Counted from the stretch's first letter, positions 33,525 through 48,475 are shown. The stretch: DNA of 64,000 nt from Nicotiana tabacum (GCF_000715075.1 NC_134089.1:107267157-107331156), one strand, 5' to 3'. Numbers and translations: made by a program. Notes: generated by a model not told the origin, from the letters alone.

Positions 33525-36253
33525 CCTAAATGGCTTGGTCCCTATCGGAGGCAGCATCTTCATCCTCGGGATATTCCCCATTTCTGACTCGCTTAAGCCT
33601 TCAGAATCTTCCTTGAGAAAGGCCAGCTTTCGGGCGCTGGTTTCTTCTGCTTTGGCACTCTCGAGTTCAGCCAGTACGTCGAAATTCTGAGTATGAACTC
33701 CTTAGAGGGCTTCCCTTTGAGATTGCCACTTTGCATGCTCCACCATACTTTTAGCCTACGCCTGAATTTCCTTGACGTCAATCTTGAACTGGGCCACTTT
33801 GGCATAATTCTCGGTCTTGGCCTTAACCACCTCAAATTTGGCCACCTCGAGTTCCTTGGCCAGATCCTCTTTATCGGAAATAGCTTAGTTCAATTGAGAT
33901 TGAAGCTCCTCGTTTTTCTTGGCCAGTGCCAAGTTTTTCTCTTCTGAAGCCCGAAACTGGGCCTCGGTCGACTCTAGTTGTTCTTGGATACCTTCCTTCT
34001 TTGAGGCTAAGAGGTCCATATTTTTCTTTAACTCCTCAACCTCAGGCTGTATCGTATCTACCTGTGTCTGGAGATGCCCGATCTGTTTAAGCCTCTATCG
34101 GACCTGTAGGATCGGATTATTAGACACTATGTCCAATTCATCTTCACTATCTTGAAGTACTTGAATTACCTGCTCGTCCATCTCGGCATGTTGCCGCTTC
34201 TAACTCGTCCTGAAGCTTCTTACCGAGAAACTTGTAGGACTCTCTCTTCTTAGTACACACTCGAACCTCGGCCTCCTGTTGAATTGACTACTCCCGATAT
34301 CAGAGGAAATTCTCATGGTGCAGTACCGAAGCCTGCAAGCATAAAGGAATGTGTTATGATTGTTTTCAACTTTAATTTTAAAATACATAATGAAAAAGAC
34401 ATTCGAAGTTACCCGATTCAATGCTTGTTGAGCTTCATTGAAAAGGCAGGGGATTTCCACCTTGTACATCACGGCCTGATCTTCTTCGGTCACCAAACAC
34501 CGAAGCTAGCTAGCGACCCCCATGGGGGTAGAGAAAATTCGGGCATCCTCCAGGATAGAGAAAACTATCAACCACTTTCGGTCAGGGTCAATGCTCAGAA
34601 CCGAGAACCGGTTAACTAACATTGTGCTCGAGAAAGACCCACTGGTTCCCGTCGATGGTACCTTCTTTGGCACCGGCAAGTCTTCGAGCTCAGCGACGTC
34701 CTCTAAGGCAGCACACTCTAACCCATCCAAGAAATTCTTGATATATACAGTCCCCTAAGGCCCCTCATAAGATCGACTTTCTACCATTTCGGCCTCATGG
34801 ATCATGGCATCTAAGAATTGGGGAGACCCCCCGGTAAGGTCAATCGCCTTAAGCGTGTCTTTCGGGGCACTTTCCTCTACTTGAGGAGTATCAACCCCGA
34901 TCTCTCTCTTGAACCACCTAGCTTAGGGTGGAGTGGCCTCACCCCCTTCTGGTTTGGGATCTTCAGGTAAAATTCCCTTATCGACCGCTTCATGTCGAGA
35001 CGGTTCAATTTCAGCACCCACCGGTTTAGAGGTCCCTTGTATCACGACAATAGGCCACACGCGGGCTAACAGCTTGGATTGATCTTCTTCTTCTTCTTCG
35101 GACTCATCCCTTTAGATTGAGCTTGAGGATAGAGCATCGGCGCTTCCCTTGGGCTTGCGCAACCTCTTCTTCAGTTTTTTCTTTTCCAAGTTTGGGGAAC
35201 TCAAAGCCCTTTTTCTCTTCTTTTTATCACCCTTCCTCGGAGCAGGGGGACTCGAGAGGCACATCCTCATCACCAGATAGAGGTCTTATAGCAATATCTT
35301 TGGGGATACCTACAAAAGAAAACAGAAACGATAATAATATGATAGCGCAAGGAGGAAATCAAACGTTATTGCATCAGAAAGAAAACTTACCACGATTACG
35401 GGCCTCTCACCAACCCTTCGACAATTCGCTCCATGCGTGATCGGAATATGGTCTCTGTGACACTAGGCCCTCGACCCACTCTTTGAATTGAGGAACTGCA
35501 TTCGGCATCCGAGACACAACTGCATCACAAAAATATCGATAAGAGGGAAGGAAAGGGAAAAAACAATAAATAAAGCCTTTAAGGAGAAGATATACTTACG
35601 CTTCATGTTCCATTTCTCGGGAAATCGCATATCCTCGGTAGGGATAATGTCCGAGGTCCTCACTCGAATGAATCGGCCCATCCAGCCACGGTCCCGATCC
35701 TGATCTATACTCGAGAACGGGACCTCGGTGGCCCATCAAGCAAGTTTGATTAATCCCTCTCAAAATAGTTGGGGACTGTACAGGCGCATAAGATGATCGA
35801 GGGTGAAGGCACATCCCTCGATTTTGTTTACGAAAAAACAAAAAAGAATCACTATCCTCCAGAAAGAAGGGTGAATATGACCGAGGGTCACTTCATAACT
35901 TTTGCAGAAGGCAGTAATGATAGGGTCTAAGGGACCCAACGTGAAGGGGTAAGTGTAAACACTTGAAAACCCTCCACGTGGGTAGTAATTGATTCCTCAG
36001 GCGAGGGAACCACCACGTATTTATCGGCCCAGTTACAATCCTCTTTGACCTTGGAGAGGAGATCATCGGTAATTGTAGATATATACATCGAGACCATCTC
36101 ACATCGACCCAGTACCGAAGAAGTTTTTTCGATCTTTAAATCAGCACTGATTGGGCACCCTCCTCGAATGAACTCTTCAGGGAGTGGCTCCGCGGAAGCC
36201 CATGATGAAGAGGCTTTTTCTTTCAGTGGAACAGTCTTAGAAGTTTTCGCCAT
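33525..36253 (-). pseudogene. Antisense spliced gene of the Tat-like element (gypsy-type Transposase_28-like protein)
   Basis: The gene is on the strand opposite to pol. Exons on the minus strand are 36253-35600, 35519-35391, 35309-34413 and 34332-33525. Introns follow GT-AG: GTAAGTATA...GATGCAG, GTAAGTTTTC...TTTGTAG and GTAACTTCG...CTTGCAG, with phases 1, 1 and 0. The N-terminus reads MAKTSKTVPLKEK. Exon 1 continues, after a frameshift near 35940, with VYTYPFTLGPLDP-like, HIHPSFWRIVILF and VNKIEG, ending MRFPEKWNMK. The later exons are acidic and coiled-coil rich, ending GEYPEDEDAASD before a TAG at 33525. Several stops (for example TGA near 35413 and the end of exon 3's SEEG) disable it. 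Its family is Pfam's putative gypsy-type transposon group, by resemblance. Confidence 0.65.
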
Positions 36254-36398
36254 TTTAAAGCAGAGATGAAGACAAGAAGAAAGTTACAAAAGGTTTAAGA
36301 AATTTGGACACAACAGTTGGAGAGGGAAGAGATTCTTAAAGAACAAAAGTAGAAGAAGATTTTTTGAACATAAAGTTTGAATGAGTGAAAATTGGGAT

Positions 36399-36409
36399 AT
36401 TTAAAGTTC
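36399..36409 (-). promoter_or_regulatory. TATA-like box of the antisense gene
   Basis: The minus strand reads CTTTAAATATCC about 150 bp before the antisense ATG at 36253. The other Tat-like element has a consensus TATA box at the same relative place (62913-62923). Confidence 0.4.
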
Positions 36410-36591
36410 CCTAATGATGGTTCAAAACCACTAGTGCCCAACCAACACTGACACACATTTAATGCCTTGGAGATTGGACCGAGGGGACATTTCAATGATC
36501 TTTTGTCGCTTATGTCATGATCTATCGGAACGAGGTTCGGAAGTTCATATCCTTTCTCGTCATCTTCTCTCCGAAAAATTAGGTGACTATC

Positions 36592-37185
36592 TGTATACAG
36601 TCAAAACCAGGTTCATCCATTGTTTGACCAATCATGGCTGAAACATGGCAGGCCAAAGCTCGAGCTCGGATTATATCGAACCAAGGCACAAAATTAGATC
36701 GTCGAGCACGTGACCTAGAGACCGAGCAAGATCGAGGAAAATTTACCGAGCCAAATGACGGAAAGCCAAAATATCCGCAATCGGTCGAGGATTAAATCTC
36801 GGCACGTATCAAGAAGAGGCCGATTAATTAGCAAATCATGAGATTCTTTACCTTGTATAGAATTGTACCATGAGTAGAACACCCCCATTATTTAAAGGGG
36901 TTCTGATCATTTGTAAGGCACATTGTGACACGCAAAAAGAAAGCAATATACTGATCATTTCTAGTTATTATTATCTTGTTATTCAGTTCTAATACTAGTT
37001 GAGACATTTTTTGACTCGATGGTGATCAAACTCAGAGGCTAAAACTGTTCAATTTTGTGGTTTGCATTTATTTTATTATTATTAATTTCAATATTAATTC
37101 ATCTTCTTAATTTGTATCAAGTTATATCACGTATCCTTAAAACCGCGTATAAATTCAATTGTTTATTTAATTTGAAGGGTAAACA
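36592..37185 (+). repeat. 3' LTR of the first Tat-like element
   Basis: The start TGTATACAGTC follows GACTATC and the end is placed at GGGTAAACA (37185), giving TG...CA. The end is tentative; 37216 (GATACA) is an alternative. TATTTAAAGGGG near 36888 could be its TATA region. The 5' LTR lies outside the window, so no duplication can be checked. Confidence 0.5.
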
Positions 37186-38625
37186 ATTATTGTATTCGCT
37201 ATCCGCTTCAGATACAACGACGAACCTCCATTGACAGGTGGTACAAGTGGAAAGAGGCTCTTTGAGAGTCAAAAAGTTTCGAAATTGTGAATTCAAAAAT
37301 TGGATTTGATAAATTATTTTTTGTTTGAATTATGTGTTATTACAAATGTTTGGGAGTATTTTTTGAAGTTTATCTCAATTTGATAGAATCCAGTGAAGAT
37401 TTGAATTGTTTTGAAACTCGAAGAAAAAAACATAAATAGAACGTGCATATTTTGTAAATTGTGATGTATAAATGGCGTGCAAAATATATACAACTAACAT
37501 AATTGTATACAATTTATATATATATAGCTTTTGATCTAATTCTATATAAAAATAATTGTATACAAATTGTATGTAGATGGTAGGTTTTGATCGAATTTCA
37601 TACAATAAAAAATTATAGTCTAAGTTATACATAATTAATAGCATTTGACCAGATTTGTATATTTTTTGTAAAAAATATTAGTTGTTTTCTGTAAATAAGA
37701 AAACCTAGCTAAAAATAGATAAATAAGTTTAAAATCTCGAATATATAAGAAAAAATTCCATACATAAACACCACTTTTATTGCCCCATATGGCCTTTTTA
37801 TATTGTTCACTTCGGGTGGTTGTCTATAGTTTTACCATCTATGCATATGCGGGAAAAAAATAAATGGTCAAACATTCGTCACCTTTTCTTCTTGAGTAAA
37901 CTTATATATATACTTTTTCTGGTGTGTTTATCATTTACAGTATAAAATTAACACGCTTCCTCCATCCCTTTCACCAATAAAATATTCCAAACGTGATCAG
38001 CGTTGCGTACCCATGAAAATAAGTTATCTCATAATTAATTATTTTGAGATTAGTTATTCTATCTTTCTATAAGAATAACAAAACACTATCATCCCGGAAT
38101 AACTAATCTCGGGATTAGTTATATCATAATTTTATTCCGACCAAACGTAAATAAACTCATCCCGAAATTAATTATCCTTTATCTCTCGTATTAAACGAGC
38201 CCAGCGAGAAATAAAAACATAAAACGCTATCCCAACGTAGTTTATTGATGTCAAAGATTGGACCTGCTGTTTTATGTGGTTTGCAAAATTGCAATATTAG
38301 TAAATGAAATTATTTTACTGATTATCCCTTCACGGCTTCACCTACTACTAATTTCAAATTGATGAATAATAACACTCCTAGTTGGAGTCTGGACCCAACA
38401 ATTACAATAATTATATTTGAATACTGTGGCCCCGGTAGATGTCACGTACTTCAATATTCTCCTCTTGTAAGTTATGACTATTTTTGGTAGAGAAAATCCT
38501 GAACTCCATCTACCATTAGATTGCTGGTGTTTTTTGACGCAATTCACATAAACAGTTGTGTTAGTTAAGTTGGGTCTCAGAAAAAAGAGTTAGGTTGATA
38601 ATTATTTCGAGTAATTAAACCCGAA
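37186..38625 (+). promoter_or_regulatory. Upstream region of the first beta-glucosidase gene
   Basis: About 1.4 kb of AT-rich DNA with no gene. It contains repeated TATACAAATTGTAT-type stretches (37480-37680) and an inverted repeat of MITE type (38017-38210). I see no convincing TATA box within 150 bp of the ATG. Confidence 0.45.
38017..38210. repeat. MITE-like inverted repeat
   Basis: GAGATTAGTTATTCT (38046-38060) and GGAATAACTAATCTC (38096-38110) are inverted copies, followed by GGGATTAGTTAT. AT-rich flanks read TCCCGAAATTAATTATCC and TAAACGAGCCCAGCG. I could not fix the ends or a target duplication. Confidence 0.4.
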
Positions 38626-42543
<3,918 letters not shown>

Positions 42544-42573
42544 TCACGCATGCATGCATAATCACACAAGAAC

Positions 42574-42579
42574 AATAAA
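42574..42579 (+). terminator. Possible poly(A) signal of the beta-glucosidase gene
   Basis: AATAAA lies 31 bp after the stop codon. ATGCATAATCACAC occurs at 42554 and again at 42621, a short direct repeat in the presumed 3' untranslated region. Confidence 0.4.
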
Positions 42580-42648
42580 TGAGATGAGAGCTCTGTAAAA
42601 TTGAGAAATTCCAGATTTTTATGCATAATCACACTTACAGTAAATAAG

Positions 42649-42921
42649 ATGGCGGTTTCTGATTTTGTTATCCCTTCTATGGATCTACTACCATTCTCCT
42701 CTTACATGCCACGTTCGTCTATGAAATGCAAAGTTATGGCAGAATCAGCGTCTGTGATTGCTGCAGCAATATCAGCTGAGGCTCTCCTTTTAGACATCAA
42801 TAGACGCAGAATTGGTCAGAAGGTGGGAAGGATAGATCCCTTATCTTCTAAAACAACTAAGAGGAAGATGATTAAGACGTTATTGCGGCTAGCATTTAAG
42901 CACTTGAGAAATTATCTAATC
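42649..42921 (+). pseudogene. Small ORF, 5' part, interrupted by the copia element
   Basis: I do not recognise this protein. From the ATG at 42649 it is open for 91 codons up to the insertion site (MAVSDFVIPSMDLLPFSS..., basic stretch KTTKRKMIKTLLRLAFKHLR). Removing the copia element and one TAATC copy, the same frame continues at 48410 for 21 codons to a TAA at 48475, giving a 112-residue protein. Middle residues are Ala-rich (SVIAAAISAEALLLD), followed by Arg/Lys-rich helices. It sits 105 bp downstream of the beta-glucosidase stop. It may be a small gene or a chance frame. Confidence 0.4.
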
Positions 42922-43608
42922 TGTTGGCACATGCGCATGTTGTCCAGCCAAAGGCCCAATGGCCTAATCCTATTCTCTTTTGGTTTTCATTTCTATTTGG
43001 AATTGGATCGGTTTATTTCTATTTTGAGTGGGTTTTGGCTTTAAGAGAAAGCACCACTCATGATCTATAAATAGGACAATCTTGGAGAATTTTTCTATGC
43101 TCATTGATACAAGTCTTTGAAAGACTTAAGCACATAAGAGTGGTTTTTGAGAAAGCTTTCGTCAAGAGAGAAGAGAGAAGAAAAATATTTGTTTTGTTGC
43201 AGATTTTTATTCCGACCAGCCAACTTCAAATCACGTTTTCTGATTCGTTAACCATTGGATCTGGCTGAAATTTTGACTGAGTGTTCGTAACATCTTGGTC
43301 TTGGATTTGAACAGTGGAGATCGGATTTGAGGCTCGTAGTATCTTATTTCGAGCCTCGAACAACAGCTTCGCTTTTGTGGATTATGCTCTTTCTTCAATT
43401 GATTAATTGTTGCTATTGTTGCTCCGTATTTGACACTTATTGTGTAGCCAATTTGGAGAACTTTTGTAACCCTCTTATTGTTATAGTGGAGCTTTTTGGA
43501 TCTTTGTGATCCCGTGGTTTTTACCTTCGATTTGAAGGGTTTTTCACGTTAAAATTTGGTGTTAATTATCTTCTTTATTTTCGGGTTTGTCTCTTCCTCG
43601 ACATAACA
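42922..43608 (+). repeat. 5' LTR of the copia element, 687 bp
   Basis: It begins TGTTGGCACATG and ends CTCGACATAACA. The promoter is likely around CTATAAATAGGACAA (about 43061-43075), a consensus TATA box that recurs in the 3' LTR (about 47839-47853). Confidence 0.95.
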
Positions 43609-43609
43609 G

Positions 43610-43622
43610 TGGTATCAGAGCC
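43610..43622 (+). other. Primer-binding site of the copia element
   Basis: TGGTATCAGAGCC immediately follows the LTR. It is the classic copia primer site complementary to initiator methionine tRNA. Confidence 0.9.
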
Positions 43623-43661
43623 TTGGTTAATTATCCGGGTTGTTATGGAATGGAGGCGAAT

Positions 43662-44505
43662 ATGAGCAAGATGGTATATTTAAATGGGAGAAATTATAAT
43701 GTTTGAAGAAGCAAGATGAAAGATTTGTTGTTCGTGAAGAAGATGCATCTACCCGTTTTTTCAGCTCATAAACCCGAGAGTATATCCGATGAAGATTGGG
43801 ATTTCGAGCACCAAAAAGTATGTGGATATATACGACAATGGGTTGAAGATAATGTTCGCAACCATATTGTGAACGAGATATATGCGAGATCATTGTGGGA
43901 AAAGCTAGAGACTCTTTATGCTTCAAAAACCGGGAACAACAAATTATCTCTGCTAAAGAAATTGATGACCTTTAAATACAAGGAAGGCAGCCCTATCCTT
44001 GATCACATAAATGATTTTCAGGGCGTCCTTGATCAGCTATTCGAAATGGGAGTTAATTTTGATGATGAGATATAATGACTTTGGTTTCTTAATACTCTGC
44101 CAGACTCTTGGGAAACTCTTCGTGTTTCTTTGATAAATTCAGCTCCTAGAGGTAAGGTGACCATGGAATATGCCAAGAGTGTTGTGTTGAACGAGGAAGT
44201 AAGGAGAAAATCTCATGGTTCGTCCTCACAAGCAGATATCTTGGTTACAGAAGACCGGGGGAGAGATAGAACAAGAGGCTCAAGGAATAGAGGTAAAAGT
44301 AGAAGCAAGTCAAGGTCCAAATACTATAATATTACATGCAACCACTGTGGCAAGAAAGGACACATCAAAAGGTTTTGCCGCAAGTTGAATCAAGACACTA
44401 GAGAAGGAAAGAAAGCTGAAAATAACGAGAACAATGTTGTTGTTATTGTTCGAGATGACCTTCTTTTTGCTTATGATGAATACGTCATCAATTTGGTATC
44501 CCATG
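43662..44505 (+). pseudogene. Copia gag with zinc knuckle
   Basis: Reads MSKMVYLNGRNYNV, then a TGA at 43704 where other members have Trp, then RSKMKDLLFVKKMHLPVF and the gag helix region (SLWEKLETLYASKTGNNKLS). TAA-TGA at 44073-44078 interrupts FDDEI. The nucleocapsid part has a zinc knuckle CNHCGKKGHIKRFC near 44339-44380 (C-X2-C-X4-H-X4-C) after an Arg/Ser-rich stretch. Frames resume at each stop, so the stops are point mutations. Confidence 0.85.
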
Positions 44506-45149
44506 AGACGAGCTGGATAGTAGATTCTGGAGCTACCTCACATGTCACACCAAGAAAAGATTTTTTCTCATCTTATACTCATGTTGATTCTGGAGTGTTA
44601 AAGATGGGCAATGCCAGTGAAGTTAAGGTGTTTGGTGTTGGCACAGTTTGTTTGAAAACTAATAATGGTTCAACGTTAGTTCTTCAAGATGTCAAGCATG
44701 CTCCAGACTTCCCTTTCAATTTGATCTCCGCAGGAAGATTAGACGATGAAGGTTACCATAATGCCCTCTTTAATGGCCAATGGAAGCTCACCAAGGGCTC
44801 GTTAGTAGTAGCTCGAGGAGTAAAGTCTGGTCAATTATATGTGACACAAGACTCTATTCTTAATGACTTCATAAATCTGGTGGAAAGTGATACTTTATCA
44901 GAATTGTGGCACCGAAGACTGAGTCATATGAGCGAGAGGGAGATTACGTGTTTGGCTCAGAAAAGTTTGCTTTCTGGAGTGAAACAAGCAAAGCTAAAAA
45001 GGTGTATCCATTGTTTAGTTGGCATACAGAAAAGGGTTTTCTTTCATAGCCATCCTCCCTCAACAAAGCCCGATTTATTGGAGCTAGTACACTCTGATTT
45101 GTGTGGTCCTTTTAAAGTAAAGTCAAAGGTGGTGCACTTTACTTTGTGA
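44506..45149 (+). pseudogene. Copia protease and integrase zinc-binding region
   Basis: The aspartic-protease motif is WIVDSGATSHVT near 44511-44545. It is followed by NASEVKVFGVGTVCL. The integrase zinc region reads LWHRRLSHMSEREITCLAQK...CIHCLVGIQKRV (about 44905-45030). A one-base loss near 45122 shifts the frame (KSKVVHFTL-stop instead of a run into YFVTFIDD), and the core continues from 45146. Confidence 0.85.
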
Positions 45150-45547
45150 CCTTCATTGATGATCATTCTCGTAAGCTCTGGGTGTATCCTTTGAAATCTA
45201 AAGATCAAGAACTTAACGTGTTTAAGGAATTTCAGGCCATAGCTGAGAGACAGACGGGGAAGAAATTAAAATATATTCATACTGACAATGGTGGTGAATA
45301 TTGTGGTCCCTTTGATAACTATTGCAAGGAAAAAGGAATTCGTCATCAGAAAACTCCGCCCAAGACACCTCAATTGAATGGTTTGGCAGAGAGGATGAAT
45401 AGAACTCTAGTTGAGAGAGTTAGATGCTTACTTTCAGAGGCTAAACTTCCAAATATATTTTGGGCGGAAGCACTTAACACTGTTTCCTATGTTATTAATT
45501 TGTCTCCTGCAGTTGCTTTGGATGGTGATGTCCCAGACAGAGTTTGA
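45146..45547 (+). pseudogene. Copia integrase catalytic core
   Basis: The core shows FIDDHSRKLWVYPLKSK, then YIHTDNGGEYCGPFDNYCKE and NGLAERMNRTLVERVRCLL, carrying the D, D and E positions. It ends at a TGA at about 45545 (DRV-stop-FAKDVSYNHLRVFGCKA), which is Trp in relatives. Confidence 0.85.
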
Positions 45548-45601
45548 TTTGCCAAAGATGTTTCTTATAATCACCTGAGAGTTTTTGGGTGTAAAGCTTG
45601 T

Positions 45602-46804
45602 GTGCATGTTCCTAAAGATGAGAGATCGAAACTGGATGTCAAAACTAAGCAGTGCATCTTTATTGGTTATGGTCAAGATGAGTTTGGGTATCGTTTTTAT
45701 GATCCAGTTGACAATAAAATTATTAGAAGTCGTGATGCAATATTCTTTGAAGACCAAACTATTGAAGATATTGACAAAGCCGAGAAGATAGATTCTCAGA
45801 GTAATGAGAGCTTAGTTGATATTGATCCAGTTTCAATTGCTAAGTCACCTATTGCACATGAAGGAACCCAAGACAATGATGGAGATAGTGATCAAGATCA
45901 AAATAATCATCATGGTGTAGATGTTATGGATGCTCCAGTTGATGAAGTTGTGGTTGATCAACAACCAATTCCTGCACAGGTAACTACTCCGAATGCTCCT
46001 GAAACCTCTCTTAGAAGATCTACAAGGGAGAAGCAAAAATCCATGCGCTATCCTCCTGAAGAGTATGTACTTTTGACTGACATGGGAGAACCTGAGAATT
46101 ATGATGAAGCTATGCAAGATACTCACAAAGATCAGTGGATCGAAGCGATGGAAGATGAGATGAAGTCACTCCATGAGAATGGCACATATGAGTCAGTGAA
46201 ATTGTCGAAAGGTAAGAGAGCTTTATCTAACAAATGGATATTCAGAATAAAGCAAGATAATCATACCTCTGCGCCTAGATACAAGGCGAGGTTAGTTGCT
46301 AAAGGTTTTGGCCAGAAGAAGGGAGTTGACTTTGATGAAATTTTCTCCCCTGTTGTGAAGATGTCTTCTATTCATGTGGTTCTAGGCTTAGCTGCAAGTC
46401 TAGATTTAGAGGTTAAGCAAATGGATGTCAAGACTGCTTTTCTCCATGGTGATTTAGATGAGGATATTTATATGGAGCAACCTGAGGGCTTTGTAACTAA
46501 GGGAAAAGAAAATTATGTTTGCAAATTGAAAAAGAGCCTGTATGGATTGAAACAAGCTCCAAGGCAATGGTATTTGAAGTTTGAATCTGTCATAGAAGAA
46601 CAAGGGTACAAGAAAACTTCTTCAGACCACTGTGTATTCTTCCAGAAGTTCTCTGATGATGATTTTATTATTTTATTGCTTTATGTGGACGACATGCTTA
46701 TTGTTGGCAAGAATAAATCCAAAATTGCAGTCCTTAAGAAGCAGTTGAGTAAATCGTTTGCGATGAAGGACTTGGGGCCAGCAAAGAAAATCTTGGGCAT
46801 TTAA
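45602..46804 (+). pseudogene. Copia reverse transcriptase
   Basis: Open for 400 codons. After an acidic spacer (about residues 60-150) come IEAMEDEMKSLHENGTYE, NKWIFRIKQDN, the region QMDVKTAFLHGDLDEDIYME, SLYGLKQAPRQWYLKFES, and the catalytic YVDDMLIVGKNKSKI. A TAA near 46802 (LGI-stop-IHR; CAA in relatives) cuts it just before the thumb. Confidence 0.9.
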
Positions 46805-47662
46805 ATCCACCGACACAGAGATAGAAATGAGTTATTTCTGTCCCAAAAGCAATACATTGAGAAGGTACTCAAGAGGTTCAATATGACAGATGCAAAAGTG
46901 GTTAGTACTCCTCTTGCTAAACACTTCAAATTGAGTATTAGTCAGAGTCAATCTACTGATGAAGAGAAAAAGGAGATGTCTCGTATTCCTTACTCTTCTG
47001 TCGTTGGTAGCTTGATGTATGCTATGGTTTGCACTAGACCAAATATTGCACATGTCGTTGGTAATGTTAGTAGATTCCTTTCTAATCCTGGAAAAGAACA
47101 TTGAGATGCAGTAAAATGGATATTAAGGTATTTGAAAGGTACTGCAGATTTAAAGTTGTGCTTTGGCAATGGCAAGCCTGAACTTGTTTGTTACACAGAC
47201 TCTGATTTAGGAGGCAATCTTGATAATTCAAGATCCACTTTCGGTTATTTGATCACTTTTGCAGGGGGAGCTGTTTCTTGGCAATCTAGACTACAGAAGT
47301 GCATAGCTCTATCCACCACAGAAGCCGAATATATTGTTGTCACAGAAGGTGCCAAAGAACTGTTATGGATGAAGGAGTTTATTAATGATTTTGGCTTTGA
47401 GCAGCCAAGGTACATCTTATTTTGTGATAATCAGAGTGTTATCTGTCTCACCAAGCACTCCAGTTTTCATTCTAAGACCAAACATATAAATAGAAAGTAT
47501 CATTGGATAAGAATGTTCGTGGAAGAGAAATTATTTGAGGTTGAGAAGATACACACTGATGAAAATTCTTCGGATATGCTGACAAAGGCGATGGTTGCAG
47601 ATAAACATGAATTTTGTAGAAAATTGGCAGGCATGAAGCCTGTCAATAGTTCCTCCACTTGA
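46805..47662 (+). pseudogene. Copia RT thumb and RNase H
   Basis: Continues RNELFLSQKQYIEKVLKRFN, then GSLMYAMVCTRPNIAHVVG. A TGA near 47102 (KEH-stop-DAV) replaces Trp. RNase H shows VCYTDSDLGGNLDNSRSTFG, ALSTTEAEYIVVTEGAKEL, and LFCDNQSVICLTKHSSFHSK, and ends at 47660. Confidence 0.9.
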
Positions 47663-47682
47663 AGACACATTTATCCCCTTGG

Positions 47683-47696
47683 CTGGAGGGGGAGCT
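47683..47696 (+). other. Polypurine tract of the copia element
   Basis: GGAGGGGGAGCT abuts the TGTTGGGCAC start of the 3' LTR. Confidence 0.7.
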
Positions 47697-48404
47697 TGTT
47701 GGGCACATTCCCATGTTGTCCAGCCAAAGGGTCAATTTCCTCATCCTATTCTCTTTTGGTTTCCATTCCTATTTGGAATTGGATTCAGTTTATTCCTATT
47801 TTGAGTGGGTTTTGGCTTTAAGAGAAAGCACCAGTCATGATCTATAAATAGGACAACCTTGGAGAATTATTCTATGCTCATTGATACAAGTCTTTGAAAG
47901 ACTTAAGCACATAAGAGTGGTTTTTGAGAGAGCTTTCGTCAAGAGAGAAGAGAGAAGAAAAATATTTGTTTTGCTGCAGATTTTTATTCCGACTAGCCAA
48001 CTTCAAATCACGTTTTCCGATTCGTTAACCGTTGGATCGGGCTAAAATTTTGACTGAGTATTCGTAACATCTTGGTCTTGGATGTGAACGGTGGCGATCG
48101 GATTTGGAGGCTCTTAGTATCTTATTTCGAGCCTCGAACAACAGCTTCATTTTTGTGGATTATGCTCTTTCTTCAATTGATTAGTTGTTGCTCTTGTTGC
48201 TATTGTTGCTATTGTTGCTCCGTGTTTGGCACTTATTGTGTAGCTAATTTGGAGAACTTTTGTAACCCTCTTATTATTAAAGTGAAGTTTTTTGGATCTT
48301 TGTGATCCCGTGGTTTTTACCTTCGATTTGAAGGGTTTTCCACGTTAAAATTTGGTGTTCTTTATCTTCTTTATTTTCGAGTTTGCCTCTTCCTCGACAT
48401 AACA
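47697..48404 (+). repeat. 3' LTR of the copia element, 708 bp
   Basis: The copy matches the 5' LTR, differing by scattered substitutions and a TTGCTATTG-type trinucleotide expansion near 48186-48222, which explains most of the length difference. It ends CGACATAACA at 48404 and is followed by TAATC. Confidence 0.95.
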
Positions 48405-48409
48405 TAATC

Positions 48410-48475
48410 GAGCAAAATAATGTGATTCACCGTCTCTATAGATTAAACAAGACTTATCTATTGCACCTGGTATAA
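48410..48475 (+). pseudogene. Small ORF, 3' part after the copia insertion
   Basis: With the duplicated TAATC counted once, codons from 48410 read EQNNVIHRLYRLNKTYLLHL and then V and a TAA at 48473-48475. This continues the frame of 42649-42921 with no shift. See the 5' part. Confidence 0.35.

Larger units (their letters stand above)
30963..37185 (+). mobile_element. Tat-like Ty3/gypsy element, 3' half
   Basis: Immediately after the Ogre LTR the sequence reads the end of RNase H (DALENLGSS) and then integrase, a long 3' region with an antisense spliced gene, and a 3' LTR. The 5' half is not in this window, because the plus-strand Ogre inserted at the RNase H/integrase boundary. The element resembles the one at 52381-63644 in order and protein motifs but is a different family. 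Confidence 0.8.
42922..48404 (+). mobile_element. Ty1/copia retrotransposon (Tnt1/Tork-like), full length
   Basis: Two LTRs (42922-43608 and 47697-48404) flank a 4.1 kb internal region with gag, protease, integrase, RT and RNase H in copia order. The insertion is bounded by the perfect duplication TAATC (42917-42921 and 48405-48409). A methionine-tRNA-type primer site follows the 5' LTR and a polypurine tract precedes the 3' LTR. At least six stops and one frameshift break the polyprotein. LTRs are very similar, so it is a recent insertion. Confidence 0.95.

Noticed and set aside
37375..37644. 89-codon minus-strand ORF of low complexity
   Set aside because: It is rich in Tyr, Ile and Leu from TA-rich DNA with TATACAAATTG-type repeats and has no conserved features.
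38341..38547. Small minus-strand ORF upstream of the beta-glucosidase gene
   Set aside because: No similarity seen; it is short and lies in an AT-rich promoter region.
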